DNA of 64,000 nucleotides from Chloroflexota bacterium. GTDB lineage: Bacteria > Chloroflexota > Limnocylindria > Limnocylindrales > CSP1-4. The notes beneath the pieces are model-generated. The model searched no databases, had not been told where the DNA came from, and saw nothing but the letters and a program-made list of their open reading frames with translations. Below, piece by piece: positions 1-9,109 of this stretch. A program made the position numbers and the translations under genes. The stretch is from positions 22,442 to 86,441 of the forward strand of contig JACPOR010000001.1 of the NCBI GenBank assembly GCA_016191425.1, in the 5' to 3' direction. Position 1 is the stretch's first letter, and each line of letters starts with the position of its first letter.

Positions 1-2
1 GG

Positions 3-266
3 GTCCATCGGAATCAGGAGCTCGAGGGCCTGTCGCGGATGAGCTTCGTGATCCTCCAGGCGGTCATGAAGCGGCTCGAGGAGCGTCGCAAGACGCGCCT
101 GTTCGCGGAGTTGGGCTCCACGATGAAGCTGCCGCGCTCGGGCCGCGGCCGTCTCTCGCTCGAGGTCATCGAGCTGGCGGACATGGAGCGACCGCCCATC
201 ATCCGGATCCCGGAGTACGTCGAGCGACGCAGCGAGGCTTCGGGCGACGTCACACGCGGCCCGTGA
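3..266 (+). CDS. C-terminal part of a hypothetical protein, possibly truncated by the window edge
   Basis: Open frame continues upstream of the first ATG at 39 to the window start (..VHRNQELEGLSRMSFVILQAVMKRLEERRK..); stop at 266. Confidence 0.5.
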   Translation, partial: VHRNQELEGLSRMSFVILQAVMKRLEERRKTRLFAELGSTMKLPRSGRGRLSLEVIELADMERPPIIRIPEYVERRSEASGDVTRGP

Positions 267-279
267 GAGTACTGATCGC

Positions 280-1443
280 GTGAGGGTCCTCATCGCGCCC
301 GATTCGTTCAAGGGTTCGCTCTCGTCGGTCGAGGTGGCCGAGGCACTCGCCGAGGGCTGGCGCCGCGAGCGTCCCGACGACGAGACCATGCTGGCGCCTC
401 TCGCCGATGGCGGCGAAGGCACGCTCGAGGCCATCGCGGCGACCGGCAGCTGGAAATGGGAAGCGGTCGAAGCGAGCGACCCCATCGGCCGGCCGGTCAC
501 GGCCCGTTGGCTGCGGTCCGCCGACGGGACCCCCGCCTTCGATTTTCCTCGTGCCGTCGTGGAGCTGGCCAGCGCGTCAGGGCTTTCCCGCCTGGCCCTC
601 GACGAACGCGATCCCTTCGGCGCCTCGACGCGCGGAACGGGGGAGGTCATCCGGGCCGTCCTCGACGCCGGCGTTCGCCGCATCGTGCTCGGCATCGGCG
701 GCAGCGCCACGACGGACGGCGGGCGAGGGATCCTCGAAGCCCTCGGAGCGCGCGTCCGGGAGTTGCCCGGCGGCGCATTCGAGATCGACCTCTCCGGACT
801 GGATCCGCGCCTCGCGGACACGGAGCTGCGAATCGCCTGCGACGTCACGAACCCACTCCTTGGCGAACGCGGCGCCGCGGCGACGTATGGCCCGCAGAAG
901 GGCGCGGATCCTGGAGATGTCGAGGCGCTTGACGCTCGCCTCACGAGCTGGGCGGATGCCCTCGAAGGCGCCACAGCGCGCCGCGAACGTGGCTCAGCCG
1001 GTGCCGGTGCCGCGGGCGGCACGGCCTTCGGGTTGCTCTCGATCGGCTCCTGGTTCCGACGCGTCGAATTGGTGCCGGGCGTGGATCTGGTCGTCGAGGA
1101 GATCGGGCTCGAGGAGATGCTCGCCGAAGCCGACCTCGTGATCACCGGCGAGGGCCGCATCGATTCCCAGACGGCATTCGGCAAGACCGCCCTTGGGGTT
1201 GCGCGGCTGGCCCAGGCTGCCCGCGTGCGCTGTGTGGCGGTGGGTGGGGGCGTGGAGCCCGAGGGCGTTGAGGCGCTCGGCCGCTTCGGCGTCACCGTGG
1301 TGCCGGTCTGGGAGCAGCCCGTTCTGCTGGCCCAGGCGATGGCCGCCGGCAGCGCGCCTTTGGTCGAGTGCGGCGCGAGGATGGCGCGGGGATGGCGCGG
1401 CGATGGCGCGTTTCACCGCTCGCCTGATGTCGTTTGTTCTTGA
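280..1443 (+). CDS. Glycerate kinase (glycerate 2-kinase, GlxK/GarK type)
   Basis: MRVLIAPDSFKGSLSSVEVAEALAEGWRR, LADGGEGT, GIGGSATTDGG, TGEGRIDSQTAFGKT motifs. Confidence 0.95.
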   Translation: MRVLIAPDSFKGSLSSVEVAEALAEGWRRERPDDETMLAPLADGGEGTLEAIAATGSWKWEAVEASDPIGRPVTARWLRSADGTPAFDFPRAVVELASASGLSRLALDERDPFGASTRGTGEVIRAVLDAGVRRIVLGIGGSATTDGGRGILEALGARVRELPGGAFEIDLSGLDPRLADTELRIACDVTNPLLGERGAAATYGPQKGADPGDVEALDARLTSWADALEGATARRERGSAGAGAAGGTAFGLLSIGSWFRRVELVPGVDLVVEEIGLEEMLAEADLVITGEGRIDSQTAFGKTALGVARLAQAARVRCVAVGGGVEPEGVEALGRFGVTVVPVWEQPVLLAQAMAAGSAPLVECGARMARGWRGDGAFHRSPDVVCS

Positions 1444-1475
1444 CTAAGGCCCTGGACTAAGGCACCATTCGCCTC

Positions 1476-1733
1476 ATGGCACAAACCGTTAACGTCCACG
1501 AGGCCAAGACACACCTGTCTCGATTGCTCGCGCGGGTCGAATTGGGGGAGGAAATCATCATCGCCCGTGCCGGGCGGCCAATCGCGCGCCTCGAGCGCCT
1601 TGAGGTCGTTCGCCGGCAGCGCAAGCCGGGTAATGATCGGATCCTGATCCACCCGGATTTCGATGACCCTATCCCCGAGTGGGATCCGGACTACATGCAT
1701 CCCGACGATCCGATGCGCGACCTCCTCAGGTGA
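1476..1733 (+). CDS. Type II antitoxin, Phd/YefM family
   Basis: MAQTVNVHEAKTHLSRLLARVELGEEIIIARAGRPIARL; immediately upstream of a PIN toxin with GTGA overlap. Confidence 0.9.
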   Translation: MAQTVNVHEAKTHLSRLLARVELGEEIIIARAGRPIARLERLEVVRRQRKPGNDRILIHPDFDDPIPEWDPDYMHPDDPMRDLLR

Positions 1734-2119
1734 GGGTGTTGCTGGATACACACACGTTCCTCTGGTGGAACTCGAGCCAAGGCTCGAGACTTTCCGTCCC
1801 GGCTCGCGAGATCCTCGCGGACATCGAAACTGACGGATTGGTCAGCGTCGTCTCGGCGTACGAGATTGCCATCAAGGCCGCTCGCGGGGCACTTGAACTC
1901 CCCGCGGAACCTTCTCGATATGTGCCCGACCGTCTTGCGCGCCACGGTTTTGTGGCACTCTCGATCGAGATGCGTCACGTGCTGCGTGCCGGCGCACTTC
2001 CTCCGATCCATCGAGACCCATTCGACCGACTGCTCGTCGCCCAGGCCCAACTGGAGGGAATCCCGATCATCACGGCGGACACGGCGATCGGCCAGTACGA
2101 CGTCGAGGTCATCTGGTGA
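1730..2119 (+). CDS. PIN-domain toxin (VapC-like)
   Basis: VRVLLDTHTFLWW..SVVSAYEIAIKAARG..DPFDRLLVAQAQLEGIPIITAD; GTG start overlaps the antitoxin stop. Confidence 0.9.
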   Translation: MRVLLDTHTFLWWNSSQGSRLSVPAREILADIETDGLVSVVSAYEIAIKAARGALELPAEPSRYVPDRLARHGFVALSIEMRHVLRAGALPPIHRDPFDRLLVAQAQLEGIPIITADTAIGQYDVEVIW

Positions 2120-3003
2120 CGATGGCGGAGCAAGGCGCCAAACTCGTCACGAAGCCATCGGCCAGCAAGCGCCCCGCCATCCGCCCGGGGAAGACATCAG
2201 CCGCAAGGCGAACGAAGCGACGCCCGCCGGACCCGGCAAAGGCGTGGGCACGGAAGCTCGACCGCACCCGCCCGAACCTGGTCAAAGACGTCCTCGACGG
2301 TCTCGCCACCATCCACGGCCATCCCACCTGGGAGCGGCGCCTCGACCCGACGAGCGAGCTGATCCTCACGATCCTGACCCAGAACAGCGCCGACACGAAC
2401 GCCGAACGCGCCTTCGAGTCCCTCCGGGACGCCTACCCGTCCGGCCTCGTGGCCGAGCGCCACACTCCGGGGCCCGGCTGGGGTGGCATGGGCCTGTCCG
2501 ATGGGGCACCGCCCGACTGGGCCGCTGTCGAATTCGCCCCGGTGCAGGAACTGGTCGAGGTGATCCGGCATGGCGGCCTCGCCAATCAGAAGGCTCCTCG
2601 CCTCCAGTCCACCCTCCGCACCATTCGCGAGGCACGCGGCGACTACTCGCTCGAATTCCTGGCCGGGATGGCGCCCCTGGATGCGCGGGCATGGCTGACC
2701 GCGCTCGACGGGATCGGCAAGAAGACCGCCTCGGTCCTCCTGATGTTCTCGTTCGGGATGCCGCTGATGGCCGTCGATCGGCACGTCGAGCGCGTGTCGC
2801 ATCGAGTCGGGCTGATCCCGGCCAAGGCCAGCGCAGACGACGCGCACGACCTCTATCTCGCGCTCCTCAAGCCCGAGGAGACGTACGAGGCACACGTGAA
2901 TCTCATCCGCCACGGCCGTGTCATCTGCCACGCGCGGAACCCGGAACACGAGATCTGCCCGCTCCGCGATCGCTGTCGGTTCGTGGATCCCAAGGCACCC
3001 TGA
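2116..3003 (+). CDS. nth: HhH-GPD DNA glycosylase, endonuclease III-like
   Basis: LTILTQNSADTNAERAF, LDGIGKKTASVLLMFSFGMPLMAVDRHVERV (catalytic Lys/Asp retained), C-terminal Cys cluster CHARNPEHEICPLRDRC. Confidence 0.85.
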   Translation: MTMAEQGAKLVTKPSASKRPAIRPGKTSAARRTKRRPPDPAKAWARKLDRTRPNLVKDVLDGLATIHGHPTWERRLDPTSELILTILTQNSADTNAERAFESLRDAYPSGLVAERHTPGPGWGGMGLSDGAPPDWAAVEFAPVQELVEVIRHGGLANQKAPRLQSTLRTIREARGDYSLEFLAGMAPLDARAWLTALDGIGKKTASVLLMFSFGMPLMAVDRHVERVSHRVGLIPAKASADDAHDLYLALLKPEETYEAHVNLIRHGRVICHARNPEHEICPLRDRCRFVDPKAP

Positions 3004-3033
3004 GCGGACCGGACCCGCGCCTATACTCGGGCC

Positions 3034-3774
3034 ATGTTGATCGGCGGTCGGTGGGGCGAGGGCGTGGCGCCGCGGATCCTGCTTGTGGACGACGACCCGA
3101 ACCTGCTCGTCCTGCTCGCGGACCAGCTCCACGCCGACGGGTTCGATGTCCAGACCGCGCGAGATGGTGAAGAGGCCCTGCGACGGTTGCGGTCGGGCTG
3201 GCCCGACCTGCTGATCGTGGACATGATGATGCCCCGGATGGACGGGCTCACCCTGGCCCGTGAGATCAAGGCCCAGGCCGACCTGCCGATCATCGTCCTC
3301 TCGGCGATCGAGACGGCGGACAGCAAGGCCGACCTCCTGGAGGAGGTCGCCGAGGACTACGTCACCAAGCCCTACCACTACCCGGAGCTCCGGGCCCGTA
3401 TCGTTCGCGTGCTCAGGCGCGTCGGAGACAAGGTCCCGCGACGGGCGATCATCCTCGGCCCGGAGCTGGTCCTGGAACTCCATCGCCGGACGGCCGCCGT
3501 TCGCGGCGAGGCGGTGCCGCTGACGCCCACCGAGTCGCGCCTGCTCTACGCACTGGCGGCGAACCTCGGGCAAACAGTCACGACGGAGACCCTGCTGGAT
3601 CGTGGCTGGACGGACACGGAGAATGCCGATCCCTCCTACGTCTGGGTCACCATGCGGCGCCTGCGCCAGAAGATCGAACCCGATCCGAACAGGCCGGTCC
3701 ACCTCGTCACGGTCCGTGGCATCGGCTACCGGCTCGTCCAGCAGGCCCCCGGCGAACCCGAGGCTGCCGGATGA
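3034..3774 (+). CDS. OmpR/PhoB-family response regulator
   Basis: ILLVDDDPNLL, LLIVDMMMPRMDG, YVTKPY receiver motifs; winged-helix output LTPTESRLLYALAANLGQTVTTETLLDRGW. Confidence 0.93.
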   Translation: MLIGGRWGEGVAPRILLVDDDPNLLVLLADQLHADGFDVQTARDGEEALRRLRSGWPDLLIVDMMMPRMDGLTLAREIKAQADLPIIVLSAIETADSKADLLEEVAEDYVTKPYHYPELRARIVRVLRRVGDKVPRRAIILGPELVLELHRRTAAVRGEAVPLTPTESRLLYALAANLGQTVTTETLLDRGWTDTENADPSYVWVTMRRLRQKIEPDPNRPVHLVTVRGIGYRLVQQAPGEPEAAG

Positions 3775-5252
3775 GCAACGGCCCGGGCGACCAGCGCCTC
3801 GGTCTCGCCCTGTCGTTCCGCGCCCGCCTCACGGCCGGGCTCATCGCTGGGGCCGTCGTCCCGCTCGCCGGGTTCGGGATCGTCCTGCTCGCGGCCGAGA
3901 TCACCCGGACCGGAGGCATCCATTCCACGCTCGGAAGCCTCATCGTGTTCTCGCTGGCGGCGGCCGTCATCGTGGGCGTCGTCTTCGCCTACGCGCTCGC
4001 GAGCAATCTGATGGCGCCGCTGCGGGCAATCGCGCGGTCCGTCGAGCGAGTCTCGGCGGGCGATCTCTCGACCCGCGTGGAGGTCGCCGGCGAGGATGAG
4101 CTCGCACGGCTGGTGGAGAGTCACAACCGGCTCGCGGCCGACCTGCAGCGACGGAACACGGAACTCGGCCGGATCCTCGTGGCCATCGGCGAGACGTCGC
4201 CACGTGACGGGCTCGATCGGCTGATTGCGCATGCGACATCGAGCGCCCGGTCCGCGTTCTCGATGATTGATGCCGTCATCCACATCGGCGATCCCGATGA
4301 CGTGAAGGTCGAGGAGGTCATTCCCGGCGAGTCACGGCCCATCCGGGCCATTCTCGCGCTGCCGGACGAACGGGTCGGCGTTCTGATCGGCCACCTACCG
4401 GCGACGCGATCCTGGGACTCTGCCGATCAGGACCTGCTCGAGCTCTACGCGGGCGAGGTCGCCGTGGCGATCCGGAACGCGCAGTTGTTCAGCCAGGTCC
4501 AGGACCAGACCCATCGACTTGAGGCCCTGGATGCCGCCAAGGACGACTTTCTGCGCGGGATCAGCCACAACCTTCAGACGCCCCTGACAAGCATCCGCGC
4601 CTATTCGGAGCAGCTCCAGGAGGAGCGGCCGGACCGGCGGCTCGAAGTCATCACCGAGCAGTCAGAGCGCCTGTCACGGATGGTTCGCCAGCTCCTGACG
4701 GTGTCTCGCCTCGACGCCGGGACGCTCAAGCCCCGGATCGAGATCGTCGCGCTGGGACCACGCGTCCGGCGGGCCTGGGAGGCACTCGGGGTGGACGATG
4801 TGCCGTTCGAAGTCACCGACGACGCTGCTGGGTGGCTGGCCCTCGCTGATCCCGATCAACTCGACCAGGTCCTCTGGGCGATCCTGGACAACGCCGTCAA
4901 GTACGGCCGCGGGGCGCCCGTGCGGGCACACGTCCAACCCGACGTTGTGGCACGGACGCTACGCCTCACGATCGCGGATTCGGGGCCGGGAGTACCCCAA
5001 GACCTGCAGGGCTCGGTCTTCGAGCGCTACGCGCGCGGAACCTCGCCGGACCACCCGGAAGGCACGGGGATCGGGCTCTACGTGGCCCGCGAACTCGTGC
5101 TGGCGATGGAAGGATCGCTGGACCTGGACGCGAGCGGCGCCGGAGGTGCCGCTGGTGCCGCTGCCGGGGCCGGAGGTGCTGCCGAGGCCGGTGCCGGTGC
5201 CGCGTTCACGATCGCGCTGCCGGCCGAGGCGTCGTCCGCCAACGAGCCTTGA
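3771..5252 (+). CDS. HAMP-containing sensor histidine kinase
   Basis: Two N-terminal TM segments, HAMP, H-box SHNLQTPLTSIRAYSEQL, N-box DNAVKYG, GTGIGLYVAREL; ATGA overlap with the upstream response regulator. Confidence 0.92.
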   Translation: MSNGPGDQRLGLALSFRARLTAGLIAGAVVPLAGFGIVLLAAEITRTGGIHSTLGSLIVFSLAAAVIVGVVFAYALASNLMAPLRAIARSVERVSAGDLSTRVEVAGEDELARLVESHNRLAADLQRRNTELGRILVAIGETSPRDGLDRLIAHATSSARSAFSMIDAVIHIGDPDDVKVEEVIPGESRPIRAILALPDERVGVLIGHLPATRSWDSADQDLLELYAGEVAVAIRNAQLFSQVQDQTHRLEALDAAKDDFLRGISHNLQTPLTSIRAYSEQLQEERPDRRLEVITEQSERLSRMVRQLLTVSRLDAGTLKPRIEIVALGPRVRRAWEALGVDDVPFEVTDDAAGWLALADPDQLDQVLWAILDNAVKYGRGAPVRAHVQPDVVARTLRLTIADSGPGVPQDLQGSVFERYARGTSPDHPEGTGIGLYVARELVLAMEGSLDLDASGAGGAAGAAAGAGGAAEAGAGAAFTIALPAEASSANEP

Positions 5253-5259
5253 GGCTCGA

Positions 5260-5451
5260 TCAGGCGGGCGACCAGCCCTCGCGTGCCGTCCGGCGCCATA
5301 TCACCTGCCGAGGATCGATCCCGACGATGAGACCCGCCGAGATCCCGAGGACGGGCCCGAGCAGGTCCAGTACGCCGAGAACGGCAGAGACCGCGGAACC
5401 TAGGTACCAGGTGGCATAGATCCAGAGACTGGCGGAGGTGAGTCGCTTCAT
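5260..5451 (-). CDS. Small membrane protein, hypothetical
   Basis: 63 aa with hydrophobic segments ASLWIYATWYLGSAVSAVLGVL and LLGPVLGISAGLIVGI. Confidence 0.45.
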   Translation of the reverse strand: MKRLTSASLWIYATWYLGSAVSAVLGVLDLLGPVLGISAGLIVGIDPRQVIWRRTAREGWSPA

Positions 5452-5589
5452 GCGTCCATCCTCGCCCTGATCGACTCGGCCTCCAATTCGGTCATTCGTA
5501 CTATCGGCAAGGCTCCGACCCAGCGAAAGGTCCCATGCAAGGTCTCCGCGGGACGATACCCATCCGAATACGGGGGAACTGCCTCAACA

Positions 5590-6252
5590 ATGCGTCAGAT
5601 TTGGAGGGGAGTGGGGAAGGCAGGCAAAGCGCGCGGACAGGCGCTGCCTGAATTCGCCCTGACGCTGCCTATCTTCCTGCTCATCCTGCTTATTGCGGTC
5701 GATTTCGGTCGTGCGTTTTCGAGCTGGGTGGCCATAAATAACGCGGCCCGAGTCGCGGCGAACTATGCGGCGTCGGTGCCAAACGCCATGTTCGGCCCGG
5801 GCAGTCAATACGAAACGACCGTTCAGAACGAGTCGAACTTGAGCGGCTGTGTCATGACCGGTGTAGCGCAGCCGACGTTCAGCCCTGATCGGAACGTCGG
5901 GGCAACAGCGACAGTCAAACTGACCTGCCAGTTCAAGTTGCTTACACCGTTTATCGGAGGCTTCTTGGGCGACCCAGTCCCCCTATCCGCACAGTCTCAG
6001 TTCACAGTGCGAGGAGGAACGATTGCAGGCGTGCCCGTTCCCCCTCCGCAACCATGCGACGCAACACACTTTCCGATCCCGAATCTTGTTGGACTGACGG
6101 TCGCTGCTGCAAGGGCGCAGTGGTCAGCATCCGTATTCATTGGTTCATTCACTCCGTCGACCGGAGTACCCAACAAGATCGTCACAGGGCAGGTTCCCGA
6201 CGTTGGTGCCTGCAGATTGATCACGCAGACCATGTTTGTGACTCACACGTGA
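5590..6252 (+). CDS. TadE-like pseudopilin with C-terminal PASTA-like domain
   Basis: GQALPEFALTLPIFLLILLIAVDFGRAFSSWVAINNAARVAA (TadE N-terminus); IPNLVGLTVAAARAQW..NKIVTGQVPDVGA (PASTA-like). Confidence 0.85.
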   Translation: MRQIWRGVGKAGKARGQALPEFALTLPIFLLILLIAVDFGRAFSSWVAINNAARVAANYAASVPNAMFGPGSQYETTVQNESNLSGCVMTGVAQPTFSPDRNVGATATVKLTCQFKLLTPFIGGFLGDPVPLSAQSQFTVRGGTIAGVPVPPPQPCDATHFPIPNLVGLTVAAARAQWSASVFIGSFTPSTGVPNKIVTGQVPDVGACRLITQTMFVTHT

Positions 6253-6737
6253 TCGCATATCGTGCTAGTTCAATGCGTGGTGGCCAGTCTCTGGTGGAAT
6301 TCGCCCTGATCCTACCCGTGCTCTTGTTGGTTCTCTTCGGCGTGTTCGATTTCGGGCGCGCGATCTATGCGTACAACGCAGTCTCCAATGCTGCACGGGA
6401 AGGCGGACGGACGGCAATTGTCAATCAGACTGCGAGTGACATTCGTGCTCGGGCAGCCGCCCAAGCTACCGCTCTCGGAATCGATGCGACGTCAACCTCA
6501 TGTCCTCCGAGTGGCCCCAGCGGGGTATGCGTCGAGTTCAAGAACGCGGCGCTAACTTCTGCTTGTACGCCCGCGAACCTAGGCTGCGTTGCGGTCATCA
6601 CCGTCAAGTACTCGATCACTCCGTTGACGCCCATCGTCGGCAGCATCGTTGGTCCTCTGACGATCTCTTCAACCACGAAGCAAGCAGTCGAGAGTCTCTG
6701 TACCACCGGGGGCAGCGTGACGTGCCCAATCCCTTGA
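6249..6737 (+). CDS. TadE family pseudopilin
   Basis: GGQSLVEFALILPVLLLVLFGVFDFGRAIYAYNAVSNAAREGGR; GTGA overlap with upstream gene (alternative ATG at 6273). Confidence 0.88.
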   Translation: MIAYRASSMRGGQSLVEFALILPVLLLVLFGVFDFGRAIYAYNAVSNAAREGGRTAIVNQTASDIRARAAAQATALGIDATSTSCPPSGPSGVCVEFKNAALTSACTPANLGCVAVITVKYSITPLTPIVGSIVGPLTISSTTKQAVESLCTTGGSVTCPIP

Positions 6738-6771
6738 TAACCACGTGTTTCGATTGAAAGAGGTAGGTACG

Positions 6772-7992
6772 GTGCAGATTCGATCCTATCGACAGCGCGA
6801 CGAGCGTGGCCAAGCGATTGCGGTGCTCGCGATCAGTGCGGTGGCCCTCCTTGCGATGGTCGCCCTCATCGTCGATGGCGGGAATGCGTTCTCCCAGCAG
6901 CGAATCACTCAGAATGCCGCCGATGCGAGTTCTGAGGCCGGTGCGGTTGTTCTCATGCAGAGACTCGCGGGAGTCGTGCCGACAAAGACAGGGACCGACG
7001 TCGATACAGCGGTCCAGGCCAAGGCCGCGGCGAACGGGCTGACCACGCCGGTACAGGCCTGCTACACCGATCTCGACGGTCAGCCGCTAGCTTCGGACGG
7101 GTCGGTCGCCGCAAGCTGTGACGTGGCCGCCCAGGTCGGACCCGGTCTGCCGATACCGCCATGCACGGGCTGTGCTGGAACGTTCGCAGCTGGGGTTGAG
7201 GTGCACGGCTCGCGACCGTTCAACAACTTCTTTGGTGGGATTGTGGGCCTGAATGGTGCAATGGCCTCTGCCCAAGCGACCGCCAAGGCGGGATACGTGA
7301 CCGGCTACCCCGGGCAGGTCATCCCAGTGACTTTCCCAGTCAGTGCAACGGGCTGCGATGGTACTGGAGCGGCGTTGACGTCGACAACGCCGTGGCCATG
7401 GGGCCCTGAGAACGTCCTCTCAGTCCCGCTGTGCGGAAATAGTCCCGGCAACGTCGGCTGGCTCGATTGGACTCCCCCTTCCGGGGGAGCCAGCGAACTC
7501 GCGGGAGCAATTGTTGGCAACCCGCCCAACCCAACAATCACGACCCCAAAGTGGTACTATATTACTGCGACGGGAAACGTGAATTCAGGGCCCGTTCAAA
7601 CGTCGATGGACTCGTGGAACGGTGGCGATATCTACCTGCCCATATTCAACGCCACATGTAATAGTACACCTGCAAATACGTCAAACCCAGTCGGTCAAAT
7701 CGCCGACTGCGTCACCGGCGGAGGGACACTCGGCGGCAATGGGCAGAACCAATGGTACTTTCTCGTTGGTTTTGCGGCTTTCCGTCTGAATCAGTCTTTC
7801 ATCAACGGGAACGATGGCGGTATGTGTGATGCCTACGATGCCCAATTGGTGGCCGGAGGCAACGGCTCCACGTCTTGCCTCATTGGCTATTTCGAGGGCC
7901 CGAATCAAGCCGTTGCCTTCGGGGCGGCGGTTGGGGCGGGAGGGGGTTCCGACAACAGTACATCCCTTCTGGGAGTGCAGCTGATCAAATAG
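6772..7992 (+). CDS. TadG-like Flp pilus-assembly protein (TadE/G N-terminal segment)
   Basis: DERGQAIAVLAISAVALLAMVALIVDGGNAFSQQRITQNAADASSEAGAVVLM; AAAGAGG-like RBS upstream of GTG 6772. Confidence 0.8.
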   Translation: MQIRSYRQRDERGQAIAVLAISAVALLAMVALIVDGGNAFSQQRITQNAADASSEAGAVVLMQRLAGVVPTKTGTDVDTAVQAKAAANGLTTPVQACYTDLDGQPLASDGSVAASCDVAAQVGPGLPIPPCTGCAGTFAAGVEVHGSRPFNNFFGGIVGLNGAMASAQATAKAGYVTGYPGQVIPVTFPVSATGCDGTGAALTSTTPWPWGPENVLSVPLCGNSPGNVGWLDWTPPSGGASELAGAIVGNPPNPTITTPKWYYITATGNVNSGPVQTSMDSWNGGDIYLPIFNATCNSTPANTSNPVGQIADCVTGGGTLGGNGQNQWYFLVGFAAFRLNQSFINGNDGGMCDAYDAQLVAGGNGSTSCLIGYFEGPNQAVAFGAAVGAGGGSDNSTSLLGVQLIK

Positions 7993-8042
7993 CGACCTTG
8001 AACGACGCTTCGCGGTCGCGCGCGCAGGGATCGGGAGTTCAG

Positions 8043-8074
8043 GAGCCGCGCTTCGCGAGAGTGAGACGCGGCTC
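8043..8074 (+). terminator. Hairpin, candidate terminator of the first TadE/TadG module
   Basis: GAGCCGCG(8043-8050) ... CGCGGCTC(8067-8074) followed by TTCTG. Confidence 0.5.
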
Positions 8075-8257
8075 TTCTGATTCGAGGGCGTGCGGATCGG
8101 TGCAGTTCAGGGCGTTGAGGTTCGAAACCCCGGACCAATAGGTACTCCGGCTACCCCCAGCGGGCTATGCACGCGGGCACCGCGGCAAGCCAAGGTGCAA
8201 GGAGACGACGCCAGCCTTCAAGGCGTCGATCCACACCACCGAGGCACCGGCATCACC

Positions 8258-9109
8258 ATGAGGTTCAACAGGTTCTTTCGCCGCCGCCGAGACCGATCGC
8301 TGGGTCAGAGCCTGGTTGAGTTTGCGCTCATCCTGCCCGTCTTTCTCGTGATCATCTCGGTTGCCCTCGATCTGGGCCGGCTCGCGTACGCCCGCGTGAC
8401 GATCGCGAACGTTGCTCGCGAGGCCTCCTTCCAGGCCGCGCAGACACCCACCTCGTACCAGGCCGGCCAGCCCTGTTCAACGTCGAATCCGGACGCCAAC
8501 TTGGTGATCTGTCGAGGAGTCCTGGAGTCGACAGGCTCGATCGTCACCGTGACTCCCGCGGACATTACCCTGACCTGCTCGCCCAGTTGCGCGACCGGCA
8601 CCATGGGGACCACAGTGACGGTGAAGGCCACGGGGCAATTCACCCTGTTGACGCCGGTCATGTCGGTGTTCTTCGGTGGCCCCACGATCTCGTTCAGTTC
8701 GAGCGCGACCAACCAAGTCGCAGCGCTCCCGGTGTATACGACCACGACGACAACCAGCAGCACGACAACGACCAGCACGACGACCACGTCGACGACAACC
8801 ACGACAACCACCGTCGCCTGCGTGAAGCCAAGTGCGGGTTTCACCTACTCAACGTCCCCGGCCAGTAATCAGTCGCCCGTGACGGTCGCGGTAACGGACA
8901 CGTCGACGTCCTCGGCGAGCTGCCCGATCACCTCATGGATCTGGAGCTGGGGCGACGGCAATCCCAACTACATCGGCCGGGTCGTGTCGCCCAATCACGT
9001 GTACACGAACAACTCCGGTTCGAATCAGACCTACTTCCTCACGCTGACCGTGGCGAACGCGGCGGGCAGCACCACGAGCGGCGCGCAAGGGATTTTCGTC
9101 AAGAAATGA
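8258..9109 (+). CDS. TadE-like pseudopilin with Thr/Ser-rich linker and C-terminal PKD-like domain
   Basis: GQSLVEFALILPVFLVIISVALDLGRLAYARVTIANVAREA; (T/S)n linker; CPITSWIWSWGDGNPN..HVYTNNSGSNQTYFLTLTVANAAGSTT (PKD-like). Confidence 0.87.
   Translation: MRFNRFFRRRRDRSLGQSLVEFALILPVFLVIISVALDLGRLAYARVTIANVAREASFQAAQTPTSYQAGQPCSTSNPDANLVICRGVLESTGSIVTVTPADITLTCSPSCATGTMGTTVTVKATGQFTLLTPVMSVFFGGPTISFSSSATNQVAALPVYTTTTTTSSTTTTSTTTTSTTTTTTTVACVKPSAGFTYSTSPASNQSPVTVAVTDTSTSSASCPITSWIWSWGDGNPNYIGRVVSPNHVYTNNSGSNQTYFLTLTVANAAGSTTSGAQGIFVKK

Noticed and set aside
2197-3702. 501-aa minus-strand ORF
   Set aside because: Antisense to nth and the response regulator; no recognisable motif.
8305-8844. 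Val-rich minus-strand ORF
   Set aside because: Reverse complement of the Thr-rich linker (ACN codons read as Val-rich frame); not a real protein.
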